Source: Pseudomonadota bacterium (GTDB taxonomy: Bacteria > Myxococcota_A > Polyangia > Fen-1088). Taken from it: a stretch of DNA of 45,843 nucleotides. The notes below the pieces were generated by a model, which saw only the letters and a list, made by a program, of their open reading frames with translations, searched no databases and was not told the DNA's origin. Position numbers and translations under genes: made by a program. The DNA lies in contig JADGRC010000281.1 of the NCBI GenBank assembly GCA_017881245.1, positions 1 through 45,843 on the forward strand, read 5' to 3'. Shown here one piece after another: positions 34,791 through 43,842 of this stretch (position 1 is the first letter of the stretch; each line of letters opens with the position of its first letter).

Positions 34791-35885
34791 TCAGCCAGGA
34801 GACCGGAGTGGCGCCAAGACCCGCAGCCGATCGAGCACGCCGCGCGCGCTGCCGTCGTCTAACACCGCGACGGCGCGCATGGTGCCAGCCGCCAGATCCG
34901 TCACCTGCCCGGTCACGTACAACGCGGCGGCCGCCGTCATCAGACCAACGTTCCTGGCGGGGCCAGGCATCCCCGCGAGCACGTCCAGCAACACGCGCGC
35001 GTTCAGCTGTGGATCGCCGCCACGAAGTCCATCGGGATCAGTGGGCGGTAGGCCGAAGTCGCTGGGCGTGATCTCGTAGGTGCGCACCGAGCCGCCGCGC
35101 AGCTCGGCGACGAACGTCGGTCCGGAAGGCGCGATTTCATCCAAGCCGCCCTCCCCGTGAACGACCATCACGCGCTCGCTGCCGAGGATTTGGTGAGCGC
35201 GCGCCAGCAATTCGCATCGCTCGCGGGCGAACACCCCGTTGACGGCAAAGCGTGTGCCCGCCGGGTTGGTCAAAGGCCCAAGCAAATTGAAGACCGTGCG
35301 TATGCCAAGCTCCTTGCGAGGGCCGGCCGCGTGTCGCGTCGCCGCGTGGAACGTGGGTGCGTACAGGAACGCGAGGCCGACATCACGCAGGCAACGCTCG
35401 GCCAACTCCGCGGAGGGAGCGGGATCGAGGCCCAGCGCTTCAATGACGTCGTGGGAGCCGGATCGCGACGACAGCGCCCGGTTTCCGTGTTTCGCCACGG
35501 TTACCCCACAGGCAGCCACGATCAGCGCCGCCAGCGTCGAAACGTTGACCGATCCAGACCCGTCCCCTCCGGTACCGCAGGTGTCGACCATCACCGGTGC
35601 CTCGAACAGGACCGGGATCATCCGGGCACGCATCGCGCGCGCCGCACCCACGACCTCGCCCACGGATTCTCCTTTCGATCGGAGGGCGGTCAACAAACCG
35701 CCGATCTGGGCGGGGGTGGCGTGAGCATCCATGATCTCTCCCACGGTTGCCGCCATCTCCTCGGCGGACAGATCCTGGCGATCACAAACGCGGGCAATAG
35801 CATCCCTGATGCCGAACGGCGGGCGATTGAGGCCAAAGTCCAATGGCCCCGTTTTCAGGCGCGTACGTGGCGGAGGCGTGTTCAC
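34791..35885 (-). CDS. trpD: Anthranilate phosphoribosyltransferase
   Basis: TrpD attaches the phosphoribosyl group of PRPP to anthranilate. The 364 residues show the [18 protein letters not shown] loop, [21 protein letters not shown], and the family blocks [37 protein letters not shown] split as usual and [12 protein letters not shown]. About 20 N-terminal residues are extra. The start is GTG 35885, overlapping the trpG stop by GTGA, so translation is coupled to trpG. Confidence 0.97.
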   Translation of the reverse strand: MNTPPPRTRLKTGPLDFGLNRPPFGIRDAIARVCDRQDLSAEEMAATVGEIMDAHATPAQIGGLLTALRSKGESVGEVVGAARAMRARMIPVLFEAPVMVDTCGTGGDGSGSVNVSTLAALIVAACGVTVAKHGNRALSSRSGSHDVIEALGLDPAPSAELAERCLRDVGLAFLYAPTFHAATRHAAGPRKELGIRTVFNLLGPLTNPAGTRFAVNGVFARERCELLARAHQILGSERVMVVHGEGGLDEIAPSGPTFVAELRGGSVRTYEITPSDFGLPPTDPDGLRGGDPQLNARVLLDVLAGMPGPARNVGLMTAAAALYVTGQVTDLAAGTMRAVAVLDDGSARGVLDRLRVLAPLRSPG

Positions 35886-36469
35886 GGCCGACCCTTCCTG
35901 GTCAGAAAGTTACGCAACAAATCCTTGCCGACCAATGTGAGAAAGGATTCTGGGTGAAACTGCACCCCCTCCACCCCAAAAGTCTTGTGGCGCAGGCCCA
36001 TGATCTCATCGCCGCCGGCGCCATCTGGCGTCGTCGCCGTGATCTCCAGACAATCGGGAAGACTGGCGCGTTCGACCACCAACGAATGGTACCGCGTGGC
36101 CTCGAAGGGATTCGCCAGCCCGGCGAACGCGCCCCGGCCATCGTGAGTGATCATCGACGTCTTGCCGTGCATCACCTGTCGCGCGCGCACGACCTTGCCC
36201 CCGAACGCCTGGCCGATGGACTGATGCCCGAGGCACACGCCCAGGATCGGTATCCGCCCCGCGTAGCGCGCGATGACGTCCAGGCTGATTCCGGCGTCGT
36301 TTGGCGTACACGGCCCCGGCGACACGACGATCGCCTCAGGGTGAAGACTGGCGATCTCCGCAACCGCGATCTCGTCGTTGCGCACGACGCGCACCTCCTG
36401 TCCGAGCTCCGCCAGATACTGCACCAGGTTGTACGTGAACGAATCGTAGTTATCGATGACGAGCAGCAT
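35882..36469 (-). CDS. trpG: Anthranilate synthase glutamine amidotransferase subunit
   Basis: TrpG releases ammonia from glutamine for TrpE. The 195 residues contain the class I triad: Cys79 in GVCLGHQS and His/Glu in VQFHPES. N-terminal [18 protein letters not shown] is typical. It lies 5 bp after trpE and overlaps trpD. It could also supply aminodeoxychorismate synthase (PabA), as dual-use enzymes do in other bacteria (inference), since no separate pabA is seen. Confidence 0.96.
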   Translation of the reverse strand: MLLVIDNYDSFTYNLVQYLAELGQEVRVVRNDEIAVAEIASLHPEAIVVSPGPCTPNDAGISLDVIARYAGRIPILGVCLGHQSIGQAFGGKVVRARQVMHGKTSMITHDGRGAFAGLANPFEATRYHSLVVERASLPDCLEITATTPDGAGGDEIMGLRHKTFGVEGVQFHPESFLTLVGKDLLRNFLTRKGRP

Positions 36470-36474
36470 GGGGC

Positions 36475-38052
36475 CTAACCTTCACCCTGGCCGCCGCGGC
36501 GACTCGTTGGGTCGGCTCGGCGGGCCATTTCCACCGCCCCGATGACCGCGCGCGCCTTGTTCACGGATTCGTCGTACTCCGTCGCTGGGACGCTGCCCGC
36601 GACGATCCCGGCCCCCGCCTGCACGTAGATCGTGTCGCCCTTTGTCACAAGCGTTCGAATGGCTATCGCCATATCCATGTTGCCGGCATACGACATGTAC
36701 CCCACGGCGCCGCCATAAAGGCCCCGACGCGACACCTCCATTTCCTCGATGATCTCCATGGCGCGAATCTTGGGCGCGCCGCTGAGCGTTCCCGCCGGAA
36801 ACGTCGCGCGCACCAGATCCCCGGGGCGCAACCCAGGCGCCAAGGTGCCGCGGATGTTCGAGACGATGTGCATGACGTGAGAATAGCGTTCGATCACCAT
36901 CTGCTCCGTGATGCGGACCGTCCCCGCGGCGGCCACCCGCCCCACGTCGTTGCGTCCGAGATCGATCAGCATCACGTGTTCCGCCCGCTCTTTCGGATCG
37001 GTCCTCAGCTCATTTTCAAGGGCGACATCGTCCTCGGGGGTCACGCCGCGAGGCTTGGTGCCCGCGATCGGGCGCAGCTCGATCTCGCCCCGGTCCAGGC
37101 GCACCAGAACCTCGGGCGAGGCGCCGGTGACCACGGCCTCGGGAAATTCCAGGTGGAACATGTACGGCGACGGGTTCGTCACCCGCAAGGCGCGATAAAC
37201 GTCGAAGGGATCGACGTCACCCCGCGGAACCTCGAAGCGCTGCGAGTAGACGACCTGAAATGCGTCGCCGGCCAGGATGTATTCCTGAATCCTTCGCACG
37301 TTCGCTTCAAACGTCTCGCGGGTTACGGTGGCCCGGGGCGCGGGCGGTGTGACCGGCGCCGGGTCCAGGGTGCGCAGCGGCGGCGCAGGCCTAGCCAAGC
37401 GATCCAAAACGGCGTCGATGCGCGCCCGAGCATCGTCGTAGGCCACCCCCGGGTCGATGCCAGGGCCCACGTCGACGGCTGCCACGACCTTCACGGTTCC
37501 ACGCAGGTTGTCGAAAATCACCACCGTGTCGGTCATGCAGAGGCAAATCTCGGGAAGGCCCAGCACATCGGGCAGGATCGCGGGGAGCTTCTCGAATGCC
37601 CGGACCGCGTCGTAACCGATCCAACCCACGGCGCCACCGAAGAAACGCGGCAATCCCGGGGGCACCACCGGTGACAGGTCGGCCAGATAGTTGTCGATGA
37701 ATCCAATCGGATTGCTGGTTTGGAACCGCTCCACGACCTGAAAAGCGCCATCCGAAAACGCCGGCTTCGATCCGTCGTCAGACTTATTCTGGTTACCCGA
37801 TCGCAAGATCTCGACGTCATTCCCGCGGGAGCGGATGACCGCGCGCGGACGCACGCCCACGAAGCTGTACGCGGCCCATTTTTCCCCACCGACCACGCTT
37901 TCGAGGAGGAAGGAATACGGTCCTCGCCCGAGCTTCGCATAAGCGGACACGGGCGTGTCCGAATCGGCGACCACCTCGCGGTATACAAAAGCCAAGCGAC
38001 CCCGACCGGCAAGGTCGAGGAATCCAGCGCGATCGGGAACGTACTTCGGCAT
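36475..38052 (-). CDS. trpE: Anthranilate synthase component I
   Basis: TrpE makes anthranilate from chorismate with ammonia from TrpG. The 525 residues show the N-terminal regulatory region ([23 protein letters not shown], including the LLES tryptophan-binding motif) and the catalytic domain with [60 protein letters not shown] and [19 protein letters not shown]. Feedback inhibition by tryptophan is therefore likely. It heads the trpEGDF run. No leader peptide with tandem Trp codons was found in the 70 bases upstream. Confidence 0.97.
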   Translation of the reverse strand: MPKYVPDRAGFLDLAGRGRLAFVYREVVADSDTPVSAYAKLGRGPYSFLLESVVGGEKWAAYSFVGVRPRAVIRSRGNDVEILRSGNQNKSDDGSKPAFSDGAFQVVERFQTSNPIGFIDNYLADLSPVVPPGLPRFFGGAVGWIGYDAVRAFEKLPAILPDVLGLPEICLCMTDTVVIFDNLRGTVKVVAAVDVGPGIDPGVAYDDARARIDAVLDRLARPAPPLRTLDPAPVTPPAPRATVTRETFEANVRRIQEYILAGDAFQVVYSQRFEVPRGDVDPFDVYRALRVTNPSPYMFHLEFPEAVVTGASPEVLVRLDRGEIELRPIAGTKPRGVTPEDDVALENELRTDPKERAEHVMLIDLGRNDVGRVAAAGTVRITEQMVIERYSHVMHIVSNIRGTLAPGLRPGDLVRATFPAGTLSGAPKIRAMEIIEEMEVSRRGLYGGAVGYMSYAGNMDMAIAIRTLVTKGDTIYVQAGAGIVAGSVPATEYDESVNKARAVIGAVEMARRADPTSRRGGQGEG

Positions 38053-38122
38053 GTAAGTCAGCTAATTTATCACGCCTTGTCGGCACCCCGTCGGCACGCG
38101 ACGTTTTCAGCGTTCCGTGGCG

Positions 38123-38683
38123 TCAGAGAATTCCCACGGCGGTCGCCGCGAGCAGTACCGCGGCACCCCAGAGACCGGCGAAAACGTCATCGAGGACGAT
38201 CCCCGTTCCACCGGACAGGCGGCGCTCGGCGAGGCGGGCGGGCCAGGGTTTGAACTGGTCGAAGAGGCGAAACAGCACCACGCCCGCGACCAGGCCCACG
38301 AGCGATCGGGGAGCCGCGATCCAAGTAACGAAAACCCCCGCGACCTCGTCGATGCAGATCATCTGCGGATCCTTCGTGCCCAGGCGGCGAGCAACTCGTC
38401 CGGAAGCCCAGATCCCAATCGCGGTGATGCACACGCCCACGGCGGCCACCACAATGGGTCCTCGCGAGCGCACGATCAGGTACAGGGGAATCGCCCCCAA
38501 CGTCCCGGCCAGCCCAGGAGCCTTCGGCACATGGCCACAACCGAACCAGACCGCCAGGACGTGGGCCAAGACGTCCAGCGCCGACCGAGCCGGGAGCGAC
38601 GGCGACGCTCCGCCCCCTGAAGTCGCGCCGTCACGTCGATCGCGACCGGCATCGGCGGGCGGATGGGCGCCTACATCCACCAC
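38123..38683 (-). CDS. pgpA: Phosphatidylglycerophosphatase A
   Basis: PgpA dephosphorylates phosphatidylglycerol phosphate in the inner membrane. The family elements are CGHVPKAPGLAGTLGAIPLY, KDPQMICIDEVAGVFVTW and LFRLFDQFKPWPARLAERRLSGGTGIVLDDVFAG, with four hydrophobic segments. The first 33 residues look non-conserved, so the true start may lie downstream of the GTG at 38683. That GTG overlaps the end of the aminotransferase gene by 13 nt. Other phospholipid genes are not nearby. Confidence 0.85.
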   Translation of the reverse strand: MVDVGAHPPADAGRDRRDGATSGGGASPSLPARSALDVLAHVLAVWFGCGHVPKAPGLAGTLGAIPLYLIVRSRGPIVVAAVGVCITAIGIWASGRVARRLGTKDPQMICIDEVAGVFVTWIAAPRSLVGLVAGVVLFRLFDQFKPWPARLAERRLSGGTGIVLDDVFAGLWGAAVLLAATAVGIL

Positions 38684-40125
38684 TTCTCGCGCAGAACGGT
38701 GTCAAACACATCCGCCAAGATGTCGAGTCCGTTACAGGCCGTCGCTTCGTCGATCGTCATCGCGGGTTGGATGCGAAAGCTGGCGGAATAGGCCATGGTC
38801 AGAAGACCACGCCGAACGCATTCCCCAAAGATGCGCTCCGTGACGGCGCGCGGAAGCGGTTCCTTCGTCTTCTTGTCCCTGACCAACTCCACGCGCAGGA
38901 ACAAACCGGCGCCGTCCACGAACCCGACGAACGGATACCGCTCCACGAATCCACGCAATTGCCGCAGCATCGCCTCGCCCACGAGGCGTGCGTTCTCGAC
39001 CAGATGCTCGTCGTCGATGATCCGCAGAGCTTCGGCGCCGGCCGCGGCCGCCAGCGGGTTACCGCCATAGCTGGAGGAAGATCCCGACGGGACGCTCCAA
39101 GGTTTCGCCTGCGAGATTTCGTCGGTGGTCAAAACGCCGGAAAGCGGAAAGCCGCCGCCAAACGCCTTGCCGATCGTGACGATGTCGGGCCGCACACCGG
39201 AATGCTCAACGCCCCAACGCCGGCCCGTCCGACCAAGGCCCGTGATCATTTCGTCCGCGATGAACAGGGCGCCGCTCTCCTCAGCAATGGACTTGACCGC
39301 CGGCAAGAATTCTCGTGGAGGAATGACGTTTCCCGCGGTCCCTTGCATCGGCTCGATGATGAACGCGGCGATCTCTCCGGCGGTCGCGACCTTGACATAT
39401 TGGCGCGCCAGATCCGCACAGGCGATGCCGCAACTCGGGTATTCGAGCTTCAAGGGGCAACGGTAGCAGTCGGCGTACGGAACCTGGTGCGATCCCGGGA
39501 CCATGGGACCGAGCTTGTCCTTGAATCGGGAGCCCATCAGAGACAGGGCGCCCATGGTCTTGCCGTGAAAGCCACCCCAAAAACTGACGAATTCGTATTT
39601 ACCCGTATAAGACTTCGCCAGCCTCAAGGCGCTTTCGACGGCCTCCGCCCCCCCGGAATACAGCTGCAGGCGGTGAACACCGGGCGCGGGCGGCTGCTCG
39701 GCCAGGCGCTCCACCAAGTCTACCCGCGCGCGCGATGTGAACGATCCCACCGACGCCTGCGCGACCTGGCGTTGAATCGTCGTGACAAACCGCGGATGCG
39801 AATGGCCAAGCGCGTTTACGGCGATGCCCCCGATGAAATCCAACAGCGTGTTTCCGTCGGCATCCTTGACGGCACTGCCGCGCGCCTCTTCGACGACGAT
39901 GCCCGCCATGACCGCATATCCCTGGATGCCGGGCGCCATATGCGCATCCTCGCGGGCGCGCAGCGCTTGACTTACGGGTCCCGGCACGGGGGTGCGCAGG
40001 TGGGGACGCTGATCCTTGGGCTGCGACGGATTGATCGCACCGCCGCCCGAAGCAATCATCGGCCTCCTCGCCGCTCCGATCGTCGATTCCCTGCCGGGAC
40101 TCTCGTTTTCGCCGTCAACCTTCAT
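38671..40125 (-). CDS. Class III PLP aminotransferase, 4-aminobutyrate type
   Basis: A 484-residue PLP enzyme of the ornithine/4-aminobutyrate aminotransferase group. PLP Lys320 is in DIVTIGKAFGGGF; other family marks are YSGGAEAVESALRLAKSYTGK, SFWGGFHGKTMGALS, IIEPMQGTAGNV and FIADEMITGLGRTG. A four-Cys segment DCYRCPLKLEYPSCGIAC (CxxC-x8-C-x3-C) occurs in some archaeal and bacterial relatives. The start ATG at 40125 overlaps the GtrA stop by 11 nt. An N-terminal tail of about 40 residues is not conserved. The exact substrate is undetermined. Confidence 0.88.
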   Translation of the reverse strand: MKVDGENESPGRESTIGAARRPMIASGGGAINPSQPKDQRPHLRTPVPGPVSQALRAREDAHMAPGIQGYAVMAGIVVEEARGSAVKDADGNTLLDFIGGIAVNALGHSHPRFVTTIQRQVAQASVGSFTSRARVDLVERLAEQPPAPGVHRLQLYSGGAEAVESALRLAKSYTGKYEFVSFWGGFHGKTMGALSLMGSRFKDKLGPMVPGSHQVPYADCYRCPLKLEYPSCGIACADLARQYVKVATAGEIAAFIIEPMQGTAGNVIPPREFLPAVKSIAEESGALFIADEMITGLGRTGRRWGVEHSGVRPDIVTIGKAFGGGFPLSGVLTTDEISQAKPWSVPSGSSSSYGGNPLAAAAGAEALRIIDDEHLVENARLVGEAMLRQLRGFVERYPFVGFVDGAGLFLRVELVRDKKTKEPLPRAVTERIFGECVRRGLLTMAYSASFRIQPAMTIDEATACNGLDILADVFDTVLREKWWM

Positions 40126-40543
40126 GAATCGACCGTCGGGCGACCTTGCCGTCACCGAATACGAAGAAACGCTGCATGGGATAGTTCCAGGCGTTGCTCA
40201 CGATGACCGCCGTGATAACACGAGCAAGCACGTACTGAACATGCAAGATGTTCGCAAAAACGTGCTCGCCCGTCGTGTTCAATCCCAGACTGACCGCAGC
40301 AACCAGCAGGTACCGCAAGAGCTGGACCCGAACTGGTTCCTCGTCGGCCCGTTGATACGTCCACTCGCGCGCCAGCAGGAAATTGGCCCCCGCCCCGATG
40401 GCGGCGCCGACCACCGTCCCCCACACCGGCGACAGGCCAATGACCTCCACCGCCACGACCATCGAACCGAAATCGGCGCCCGTCCCTACAACCGACGTGG
40501 TGTGATGCCTGAGCCACTGTTTCAGCCTCGGGTGCGAACCCAC
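40115..40543 (-). CDS. GtrA-like membrane protein
   Basis: A 142-residue protein with four predicted membrane segments. Family marks are FGSMVVAVEVIGLSPVWGTVVGAAIGAGANFLLAREWTY and the C-terminal VIVSNAWNYPMQRFFVF, typical of the GtrA family linked to transfer of lipid-linked sugars (bactoprenol-glucose flipping in phage serotype conversion) and cell-surface polysaccharide synthesis. It starts with GTG at 40543 and its end overlaps the aminotransferase start. No glycosyltransferase partner is adjacent, so its carrier is unknown. Confidence 0.82.
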   Translation of the reverse strand: MGSHPRLKQWLRHHTTSVVGTGADFGSMVVAVEVIGLSPVWGTVVGAAIGAGANFLLAREWTYQRADEEPVRVQLLRYLLVAAVSLGLNTTGEHVFANILHVQYVLARVITAVIVSNAWNYPMQRFFVFGDGKVARRSIHEG

Positions 40544-40676
40544 GCGCTAACCGAACCGGGGCCGGCGCCGCGGCCAAGCCCGTCCCACTGAGACGGCACG
40601 CCCGGCCGGCATAACAGACGAAAGAAACGCAAGATCACGCATCGACTACTGGTCAGCCTAGCACTGCGGGCGCGGT

Positions 40677-41813
40677 CTAACACTGAAGGCGAAGCTTGCG
40701 TCGCACTGAGGACGATTCCGCATCCGCCTCGCCGAGCGGCAACTCGCGCGACCCCGCCTTCGCCGATTCATAGGCGGTTTGGATCAGCTGCACGCACAGG
40801 AAGGCCTCCTCGGCCTCGCGTCCCACCCATTCGCCCTTGGCGATCTGGCGCTTGAAATCGTCGAACAATGAATTGAACCAAGTTACATGGCTCGAATCCA
40901 TCCAGTCGGACGGCACGTCGATGCGTTCGAACTTCCACTGCGATTGCGCGCCGGCGGCTTCTCCGTCCACGGAAAGACGCGCCACCTCGATGTTGTCGTC
41001 CTCGACGCGAATGGCGCCGCGCTCTCCATGAATGGTGTACAGAACCTTCCGCACGCCCGCCTGCCAGCTGAGATGAGCGGACGCCACGCCGGTCGGAAAT
41101 CTCAGGCTGCAGCTCAGATCGTCCTCGGTGTCGAACGCGCCCATCGTCGACATGCGCGCCGAGATAGCGGTCGGATAGGCCCGCAACCATTCGAACGCCA
41201 AATAGAAGGTGTGACTGCCGTGGTCCATGGCGATGCCGCCACCCGAATAACGCTGCTCACGGCGCCAGTCGGGACGCCATTCCGCCACACCGCGCGCGTG
41301 CGTGTTTCTGAAGGTCTGCAACGTCACCAGGTGGACCCGTCCGATATCCCCGGCCGCGATGACTTTTCTGACCGCTTGCACGACAGGAGCGTGTTTGTAG
41401 TTGTGACAGGGATAGAGGACGCGCGCCGAAGAACGGGCCATATCCAACATATCGCGAGCGTCGGCGATGGTGGTGGCCAGCGGCTTTTCACACAGGACAT
41501 GCAGGTGGCGGGACAACGCCGCGCGCGCGACATTGGCGTGCTCGGCGGGAGGCGTCGCGATGTCGACGAAATCCAACTTGCCGGCCTCGGCGTCCAGCAT
41601 GGTCAGATAGTCGGCATAGACGCGCACGCCCGGAAGCTGCGTCGCCGCGAGCTCCCGGCGCCGTGGCGAAATGTCGGCGACCGCGACGATTTCGACGTCT
41701 GCCTCGCGAACCCCCGACCGGGAGGCGGCCATGCGCTCGCGGTAGGCCGCCACATGCCCTTTCTCCATGATGAATCCATAGCCGACGATCGCTCCGCGCA
41801 AGGTTTTCTTCAT
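40677..41813 (-). CDS. Gfo/Idh/MocA family oxidoreductase
   Basis: A 378-residue NAD(P)-dependent oxidoreductase. The Rossmann loop is in AIVGYGFIMEKGH (8-20); the EKP motif with the cofactor/catalytic Lys is at 109-111 (CEKPLAT); DHGSHTFYLAFEWLRA holds the downstream catalytic His region. The C-terminal substrate domain is of the usual size. The substrate, probably a sugar or inositol derivative, cannot be told. It diverges from glyA and is followed, after 133 bp without a gene, by the GtrA-like gene. Confidence 0.85.
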   Translation of the reverse strand: MKKTLRGAIVGYGFIMEKGHVAAYRERMAASRSGVREADVEIVAVADISPRRRELAATQLPGVRVYADYLTMLDAEAGKLDFVDIATPPAEHANVARAALSRHLHVLCEKPLATTIADARDMLDMARSSARVLYPCHNYKHAPVVQAVRKVIAAGDIGRVHLVTLQTFRNTHARGVAEWRPDWRREQRYSGGGIAMDHGSHTFYLAFEWLRAYPTAISARMSTMGAFDTEDDLSCSLRFPTGVASAHLSWQAGVRKVLYTIHGERGAIRVEDDNIEVARLSVDGEAAGAQSQWKFERIDVPSDWMDSSHVTWFNSLFDDFKRQIAKGEWVGREAEEAFLCVQLIQTAYESAKAGSRELPLGEADAESSSVRRKLRLQC

Positions 41814-41951
41814 GCTCTTGTTTAGGTCCGTTCGGTGTTCGGGGTTACTGGCCCCGGGGAAAAACCACCCAATTAATTCGCGATCCGCGGCGCCAGGTCA
41901 AGGACAGTTAACAGGGAGGACGCCGCTGCCACAACCGGCTTGGTCAACGCG

Positions 41952-41980
41952 TTGACTCTCCGGGCCTCGCCGACTAGTTT
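41952..41980 (+). promoter_or_regulatory. Sigma70 promoter of glyA, leaderless geometry
   Basis: TTGACT (41952-41957), a 17-bp spacer and TAGTTT (41975-41980) end 8 nt before the glyA ATG. The transcript should begin within a base or two of the start codon, and no Shine-Dalgarno is present. Confidence 0.6.
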
Positions 41981-41988
41981 GCAGCCCC

Positions 41989-43233
41989 ATGATCGGTGAC
42001 GCTTTGAAGGCCGCGGACCCAGAAACCTATGCATTTTGCCGGGCCGAGGAGCGACGGCAAGATGAGACGATTCGTCTCATCCCATCGGAGAACTACGTCT
42101 CCAAGGCGGTGTTGGAGGCGTCGTCGTCGGTGTTCACGAACAAATACAGCGAGGGCTATCCAGGCAAACGGTACTATGAAGGTCAGCAGGTCGTCGATCC
42201 CCTGGAACAGATGACGATTGACCGCGCCAAGGCCCTGTTTGGTGCCGAGCACGCGAATGTGCAGCCGTATTCGGGATCGCCGGCGAATCTGGCGGTCTAT
42301 TTGGCCTTTCTGAAGCCCGGAGACAAGGTCATGGGCTTGGCCCTGCCCATGGGAGGACACCTGACCCATGGATGGAATGTGTCGATCACCGGAAAATACT
42401 TCGTTTCGGTGGGCTACGGAGTCCGCAAGGACACCTGCCGGATCGACTACGACGAGGTCCGCGATCTGGCCAAGAAGGAAAAGCCACAGCTTCTGTGGGC
42501 CGGCGGAACCGCGTACCCGCGCCTGTGGGATTTTCCGGTCATGGCGTCGATCGCGAAGGACGTGGGCGCGCGATTCGTCGCCGACATCGCACATATCGCG
42601 GGCCTGGTGGTCGGGGGCGCCCATCCGTCGCCAGTGGGCGTTGCCGACGTGGTGACAACCACCACGCACAAGACGCTGCGCGGGCCGAGGGGGGGGATGA
42701 TCCTGTGCAAAACCGAGTACGCGCAGGCCATCGACCGCGCCGTCTTCCCGGGGCTGCAAGGGGGACCTCATGTGCACAATACGGCCGCGCTGGCCGTCGC
42801 TCTGAAGGAGGCGGCGCAGCCGTCTTTCAAGGACTACGCGCACCAAGTAGTGACGAACGCACGGGCCATGGCCGAAGGGCTCATGGCCAAGGGATTCCAG
42901 GTCGTATCGGGCGGGACTGACAACCATCTGATTCTGATCGATCTGTCGAACAAGAGCGTATCCGGCAAGGTGGCGGCCAAGATGTTGGACAAGGCCGGCA
43001 TCGAGTTGAACTACAACTCCGTGCCGTTCGACACGCGCAAGCCGTTCGATCCTTCGGGAATCCGCCTCGGCTCCCCGTCGATCACCAGTCGCGGAATGAA
43101 AGAGGCCGAAGCGCGGCAGGTGGCGCTCTGGATAGACCGCGTGGTCAGCCAACCCACCGAGGACGTAGCGGCCGCCGTTCGGGCCGAGGTCCAGGAACTC
43201 ACGAAGAAATTCCCGGCGCCGGGCATCGGTTAG
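41989..43233 (+). CDS. glyA: Serine hydroxymethyltransferase
   Basis: GlyA interconverts serine and glycine with tetrahydrofolate, the main source of one-carbon units. The 414 residues show RLIPSENYVSKAVLEA, TNKYSEGYPGKRYYEGQQVVD, NVQPYSGSPANLAVY, MGGHLTHGW, and the PLP Lys228 in TTTTHKTLRGPRGG. The start ATG directly follows a strong promoter. It is followed 32 bp later by a small secreted protein gene, which is probably unrelated in function. Confidence 0.98.
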   Translation: MIGDALKAADPETYAFCRAEERRQDETIRLIPSENYVSKAVLEASSSVFTNKYSEGYPGKRYYEGQQVVDPLEQMTIDRAKALFGAEHANVQPYSGSPANLAVYLAFLKPGDKVMGLALPMGGHLTHGWNVSITGKYFVSVGYGVRKDTCRIDYDEVRDLAKKEKPQLLWAGGTAYPRLWDFPVMASIAKDVGARFVADIAHIAGLVVGGAHPSPVGVADVVTTTTHKTLRGPRGGMILCKTEYAQAIDRAVFPGLQGGPHVHNTAALAVALKEAAQPSFKDYAHQVVTNARAMAEGLMAKGFQVVSGGTDNHLILIDLSNKSVSGKVAAKMLDKAGIELNYNSVPFDTRKPFDPSGIRLGSPSITSRGMKEAEARQVALWIDRVVSQPTEDVAAAVRAEVQELTKKFPAPGIG

Positions 43234-43265
43234 CTGTCGGCGCCAGTCCAAGGACCACTAACATC

Positions 43266-43814
43266 ATGCCATTTCAGCTTTCCCGAGCCGCCATCGCGGC
43301 CGTGTTCATGGCCGTCGCGACGGCGCTATCGGCCACGAGTCACGCCGAGGTCATCGAGCTTCTAGACAAGACCAAGCTCAACGCGAAGATCATTCACTTC
43401 TATGACGGCGTCTACACCGTCGAGGCGGCCGGGCAGACGCAGAAGATTCCGCGCGACAAGATTCGCTCGATTGGTTTCACCCTCCCGCCGGCGCGGCCTG
43501 AATTTTCGACGCCGGAGAAGACCTTCGAGCGATGGCGCAAAGGATTGGTCGAAGGCGCGATGGAGCGCGTCATCGATTGTTACGCCCTCATGTACCAGGG
43601 CCTGCTGGCGAGCCAAATGGGCCAAGCGGGCGACGCCATGAAGAAGATGCAGAAGGAAGTCGAGGGCACCAAGTTTCAAATCAAGGGCTCGTCAATCAAG
43701 GGTGACACCGCAACCCTGAAGGTGCAGCGCCAAAAGGGCGAGGACTCGGAGACGGGTGATGTTGCCTTCATTCGAGAGAACGGCGAATGGAAGATGCTGC
43801 CCCCGCAGCAGTAA
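43266..43814 (+). CDS. Small secreted protein of unknown function
   Basis: A 182-residue protein with a signal peptide (cleavage after SHA, about residue 27). The first mature part (EVIELLDKTKLNAKIIHFYDGVYTVEAAGQTQKIPRDKIRSIGF) resembles short beta-rich modules seen in exported proteins. The rest (FERWRKGLVEGAMERVIDCYALMYQGLLASQMG...TATLKVQRQKGEDSETGDVAFIRENGEWKMLP broken over two blocks) has the shape of an NTF2/DUF4878-like cone fold, inferred by pattern only. An AAGGA lies 10 nt before the ATG. It follows glyA by 32 bp and precedes the repeat-protein gene by 28 bp. Confidence 0.6.
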   Translation: MPFQLSRAAIAAVFMAVATALSATSHAEVIELLDKTKLNAKIIHFYDGVYTVEAAGQTQKIPRDKIRSIGFTLPPARPEFSTPEKTFERWRKGLVEGAMERVIDCYALMYQGLLASQMGQAGDAMKKMQKEVEGTKFQIKGSSIKGDTATLKVQRQKGEDSETGDVAFIRENGEWKMLPPQQ

Positions 43815-43826
43815 CGCCCGCCCCCG

Positions 43827-43834
43827 CCCCCCCC
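43827..43834 (+). repeat. Homopolymeric C8 tract before a start codon
   Basis: Eight consecutive C inside a wider C-rich stretch (43815-43840) occupy the position where a Shine-Dalgarno would lie for the next gene. Such tracts are slippage prone. Confidence 0.6.
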
Positions 43835-43842
43835 GCCGCCGT

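Noticed and set aside
38053..38122. trp attenuator or leader peptide before trpE
   Set aside because: No short ORF with tandem Trp codons and no terminator/antiterminator pair was found in the gap.
38767..40206. 479-codon open frame antisense to the aminotransferase
   Set aside because: The sense strand encodes a full class III aminotransferase; the antisense product has Arg/Gln-rich composition and no recognisable domain.
41974..43251. 425-codon open frame antisense to glyA
   Set aside because: It mirrors the glyA reading frame, has a low-complexity His/Arg/Gln-rich product with no domain, and is a known artefact of G+C-rich genes.
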